Of a stretch of 64,000 nucleotides of DNA, positions 62,110 through 64,000 are shown one piece after another. The DNA comes from a candidate division WOR-3 bacterium (lineage in GTDB: Bacteria > SDB-A). The notes below the pieces were generated by a model. That model searched no databases, was not told the origin of the DNA, and saw only the letters and a program-made list of their open reading frames with translations. The translations under genes and the position numbers were made by a program. The stretch's first letter is position 1. Each line of letters opens with the position of its first letter. The stretch is from contig JAFGON010000040.1 in assembly GCA_016926475.1 (NCBI GenBank), positions 1-64,000 on the forward strand, read 5' to 3'.

Positions 62110-62640
62110 GTGAATAAAGATTTCGTTTGGTATGCCGCCTATGGATCAAACCTGTGTTTCCAGAGGTTTATTTGTTATATCAAAGGAGGCAGGCCTTTTT
62201 TCGGTGAATCGGAAAACACCGGATGCGCTGACAGAGAAATTCCAAATGAAAACAGACAAATTGAAATTCCTTTTTCGATGTATTTTGCTTCCAAGAATGA
62301 TGGTTTAAAAAGCATAATGTGGGGAAGAGGAGGGGTAGCTTTTCTCGACAAGAAAAACAGGGGTTTGACCTACGGCAGAATGTGGAAAATTAAACAAAAT
62401 CAATACGAAGAAATCAGAAAACAGGAAAGTCTTTCTTTATACGACGAAGAAATCATCCTGGGGTATGATCTAAACCGTTTACCGATCAAGACAATAACCT
62501 CGTCATCAAAAATCGAATTTACCCTAAAGCCTTCTTCAGGCTATTTGATGACAATGACAAGAGGTCTTTGCCAGACCTATGGATGGTCGGGTCAAATTTT
62601 ACGCCGGTATTTTGAAAATATTGAAGGTTATAAAAATTAA
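62110..62640 (+). CDS. Gamma-glutamylcyclotransferase-like (GGCT) protein
   Basis: Protein of 176 residues with the GGCT/AIG2-like motif WYAAYGSNL at the N-terminus and a GGVAFLDKK strand near 75. The GGCT fold releases 5-oxoproline from gamma-glutamyl compounds; the catalytic Glu may be one of those near KQESLSLYDEE. C-terminal GYLMTMTRGLCQTYGWS is seen in the histone-deacetylase-like subgroup of the fold. GTG start. Substrate unknown. Confidence 0.75.
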   Translation: MNKDFVWYAAYGSNLCFQRFICYIKGGRPFFGESENTGCADREIPNENRQIEIPFSMYFASKNDGLKSIMWGRGGVAFLDKKNRGLTYGRMWKIKQNQYEEIRKQESLSLYDEEIILGYDLNRLPIKTITSSSKIEFTLKPSSGYLMTMTRGLCQTYGWSGQILRRYFENIEGYKN

Positions 62641-62654
62641 AAATCGGAGGTCTT

Positions 62655-63023
62655 ATGGCCAATATGTTTGATGCCGACAAAGACGGCTTTGACGCTTTTT
62701 ACTCATTGAAAATATTTTTGGGCGTCTGTCTCGTCGCGGGTGCCGTATTGGCGTATTCATGGGTTTTCGTGAGCGTGTACAAGATATTTTCCAATCCTCA
62801 GAATATTGCTCCCTTCAAGCAGATATTTCCGGCTACAGAGGAAGGGGTCAGGATTGAAATTGAAAACAATGACTTAGTTTTGCCCGAAAGCGTGGTTAAT
62901 TTTATGGCTTATCTGGTGGCGATTTTCTTGCTTCTAATAGCAGTGAAAATCGGCGGTGAAATGCTGTCAAAAGGGTTTTATTTATTGATACCGCCGAAAA
63001 AACCTCAGTCAAAACAAAATTAG
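62655..63023 (+). CDS. Hypothetical two-helix membrane protein
   Basis: A 122-residue protein with membrane helices near 22-45 and 83-103, and an extracellular or periplasmic loop with several acidic residues between (PATEEGVRIEIEND region). The C-terminus is basic and Lys/Pro-rich. GGAGG lies before the ATG. No family is recognised. It is between the GGCT-like and DUF3795 genes. Confidence 0.55.
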   Translation: MANMFDADKDGFDAFYSLKIFLGVCLVAGAVLAYSWVFVSVYKIFSNPQNIAPFKQIFPATEEGVRIEIENNDLVLPESVVNFMAYLVAIFLLLIAVKIGGEMLSKGFYLLIPPKKPQSKQN

Positions 63024-63038
63024 CCCAAAGGTGGAAGC

Positions 63039-63383
63039 ATGAAAAAAATGATCGGATGTTGCGGATTGGTATGCTCTGAATGCCCCGCTTATATTGCCAC
63101 CATTGAAGACGACGGCGATAAAAGAGAAGAGACGTCGAAATTGTGGTCGAAAATTTACAATTCAGAGATTAAACCCGAAGACATCAATTGCCTCGGATGT
63201 CAGCAGAAAAACGGAGTATTATTCAGCTACTGCAGTATTTGCAAGATAAGAAGCTGTTGTTTCGACAAAAAAATAGAAAACTGCGCTCATTGCTCTTTGT
63301 TTTCTTGCGAAAAGACAGAAGAGTTTTTCTCTTACGCTCCTGAAGCCAAAAAGAACCTCGATGAAATAAAGCGAAAATTATAA
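63039..63383 (+). CDS. DUF3795 cysteine-rich protein
   Basis: A 114-residue protein with 14 cysteines: GCCGLVCSECPAY at the start, NCLGCQQ, YCSICKIRSCC and CAHCSLFSCEKTEEF. This is the DUF3795 pattern, thought to bind metal, probably zinc or Fe-S. AAAGGTGG lies before the ATG. Function unknown. Its end overlaps the converging TMEM175 gene by six bases. Confidence 0.88.
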   Translation: MKKMIGCCGLVCSECPAYIATIEDDGDKREETSKLWSKIYNSEIKPEDINCLGCQQKNGVLFSYCSICKIRSCCFDKKIENCAHCSLFSCEKTEEFFSYAPEAKKNLDEIKRKL

Positions 63384-63977
63384 AAACATCACCAAGGGAA
63401 TAGTCACGTAGACAAAAGTACTGTATTGAGGTGACAAAAAAGACAGTATTATCGCCAAAGAAGATAAAGCAGACAAAATGAGAACTCTTCTTTTGGTCTT
63501 GTTGAAGTTGAAATTTTCATACTCCGGCTTCAAAAGAACTCTATTTTTGTGGACTATATAAAGTTGTATGAAAACAAGAATATTCAGCGTCAGTATATGT
63601 ATGTTGAAGAAAAAAGCGGAAATGAAATATGAGCCGTGATCATCAATCAGTTCGGTTGAAAAAGGTACGAGAGCGGAAAATAGAAGAAAAATGATCACGG
63701 TGAGCATCATAGAGGGTTTAACTTTCTGCAGTTTTTCGAAAATGGAGTGGTTTAAAAGCCAGAATAATCCAAGTATGGCAAAGCTTATTATGTAGTTGAT
63801 CAACTGAGGATAAACATAAAGAATGAATTTGTGAGTGACTTCGTCGGTCTCAAAAGATTTTAAATCAGGAATTTCAATGCTCAACATCAGAAACGTCATC
63901 GCTATGGCGTAGATTCCGTCTATCAAGGTTTCTATTCTGCCGGTATTGTATAAGACTGTTTCATGATTTTTCGGCAA
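63378..63977 (-). CDS. TMEM175-family (DUF1211) potassium-channel-like protein
   Basis: Six-helix membrane protein of 199 residues. The first helix has the family pattern RIETLIDGIYAIAMTFLML, a variant of the RxxxFSDxxxxxxxT signature in which the FSD reads LID. Prokaryotic members of about this length assemble as tetrameric potassium-leak channels. TTG start with GAGG upstream. The final FSD-to-LID change could affect selectivity, but family variation here is common. Confidence 0.82.
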   Translation of the reverse strand: MPKNHETVLYNTGRIETLIDGIYAIAMTFLMLSIEIPDLKSFETDEVTHKFILYVYPQLINYIISFAILGLFWLLNHSIFEKLQKVKPSMMLTVIIFLLFSALVPFSTELIDDHGSYFISAFFFNIHILTLNILVFIQLYIVHKNRVLLKPEYENFNFNKTKRRVLILSALSSLAIILSFLSPQYSTFVYVTIPLVMFL

Positions 63978-64000
63978 TTTATACCTCCCTCAAACGCTTA

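Overview
The window comes from a bacterial genome of moderate G+C (by eye near 40 percent). It probably belongs to the FCB side of the tree or a neighbouring candidate phylum (WOR-3, TA06 and Cloacimonetes types come to mind). Pointers are secreted proteins with FlgD/por-type C-terminal sorting domains, a TonB receptor with a carboxypeptidase-regulatory N-domain, many lipoproteins, a DUF3160 protein and frequent TTG/GTG starts. The phylum is an inference; no rRNA is present.

Layout. 1-3.5 kb: AT-rich accessory stretch with a lipoprotein hydrolase, tiny orphan ORFs, GC-rich inverted-repeat blocks that resemble cassette recombination sites, and a rhodanese/TSUP sulfur pair. 3.5-13.7 kb: mixed-strand housekeeping and signalling genes (lipoproteins, GGDEF cyclase, FbaB aldolase, SRAP repair protein, BioY, RRM protein, ClC antiporter, a HEAT/zinc-ribbon membrane protein). 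13.9-40.5 kb: one long plus-strand run: DUF3160 lipoprotein, 5'-nucleotidase-like protein, amidotransferase, flavodoxin, a secreted caspase-like protein, AddAB, then the RiPP locus, then a DUF402 protein, endonuclease V, a giant cyclase/ATPase/TPR protein, a phosphoesterase, a TonB receptor and AlkD. 40.5-48 kb: a sorting-domain protein interrupted by a stop, a frameshifted MATE transporter, an alkyltransferase-like protein, an SNF transporter, RmuC, a DUF1232 protein, tmRNA and tRNA-Ser. 48-64 kb: CDF transporter, BtrH-like protein, GNAT, an alkaline-phosphatase-fold protein, adenine deaminase, decayed fragments, MnmA, a GGCT-like protein, DUF3795 and TMEM175 proteins.

The most notable system is a compact RiPP-type locus at about 25.9-30.9 kb. 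It holds two radical SAM/SPASM enzymes (the first with a PqqD-like recognition domain), a fusion of an ER/SipW-type (Ser-His) signal peptidase to a PqqD-like domain, an HPr-kinase-like P-loop protein, and two paralogous precursor peptides of 98 and 96 residues. The precursors share a leader (KKKYIKP ... LFS ... SPEG) and a core of six Cys-x-x-Gly units. The first five units read CxxGxxA and the last reads CxxGxSP in both peptides. I do not recognise this core pattern as a named RiPP class. A plausible reading is that the PqqD-like domains bind the leader, the SPASM enzymes install cross-links at the cysteines, and the Ser-His peptidase removes the leader. No dedicated exporter is visible.
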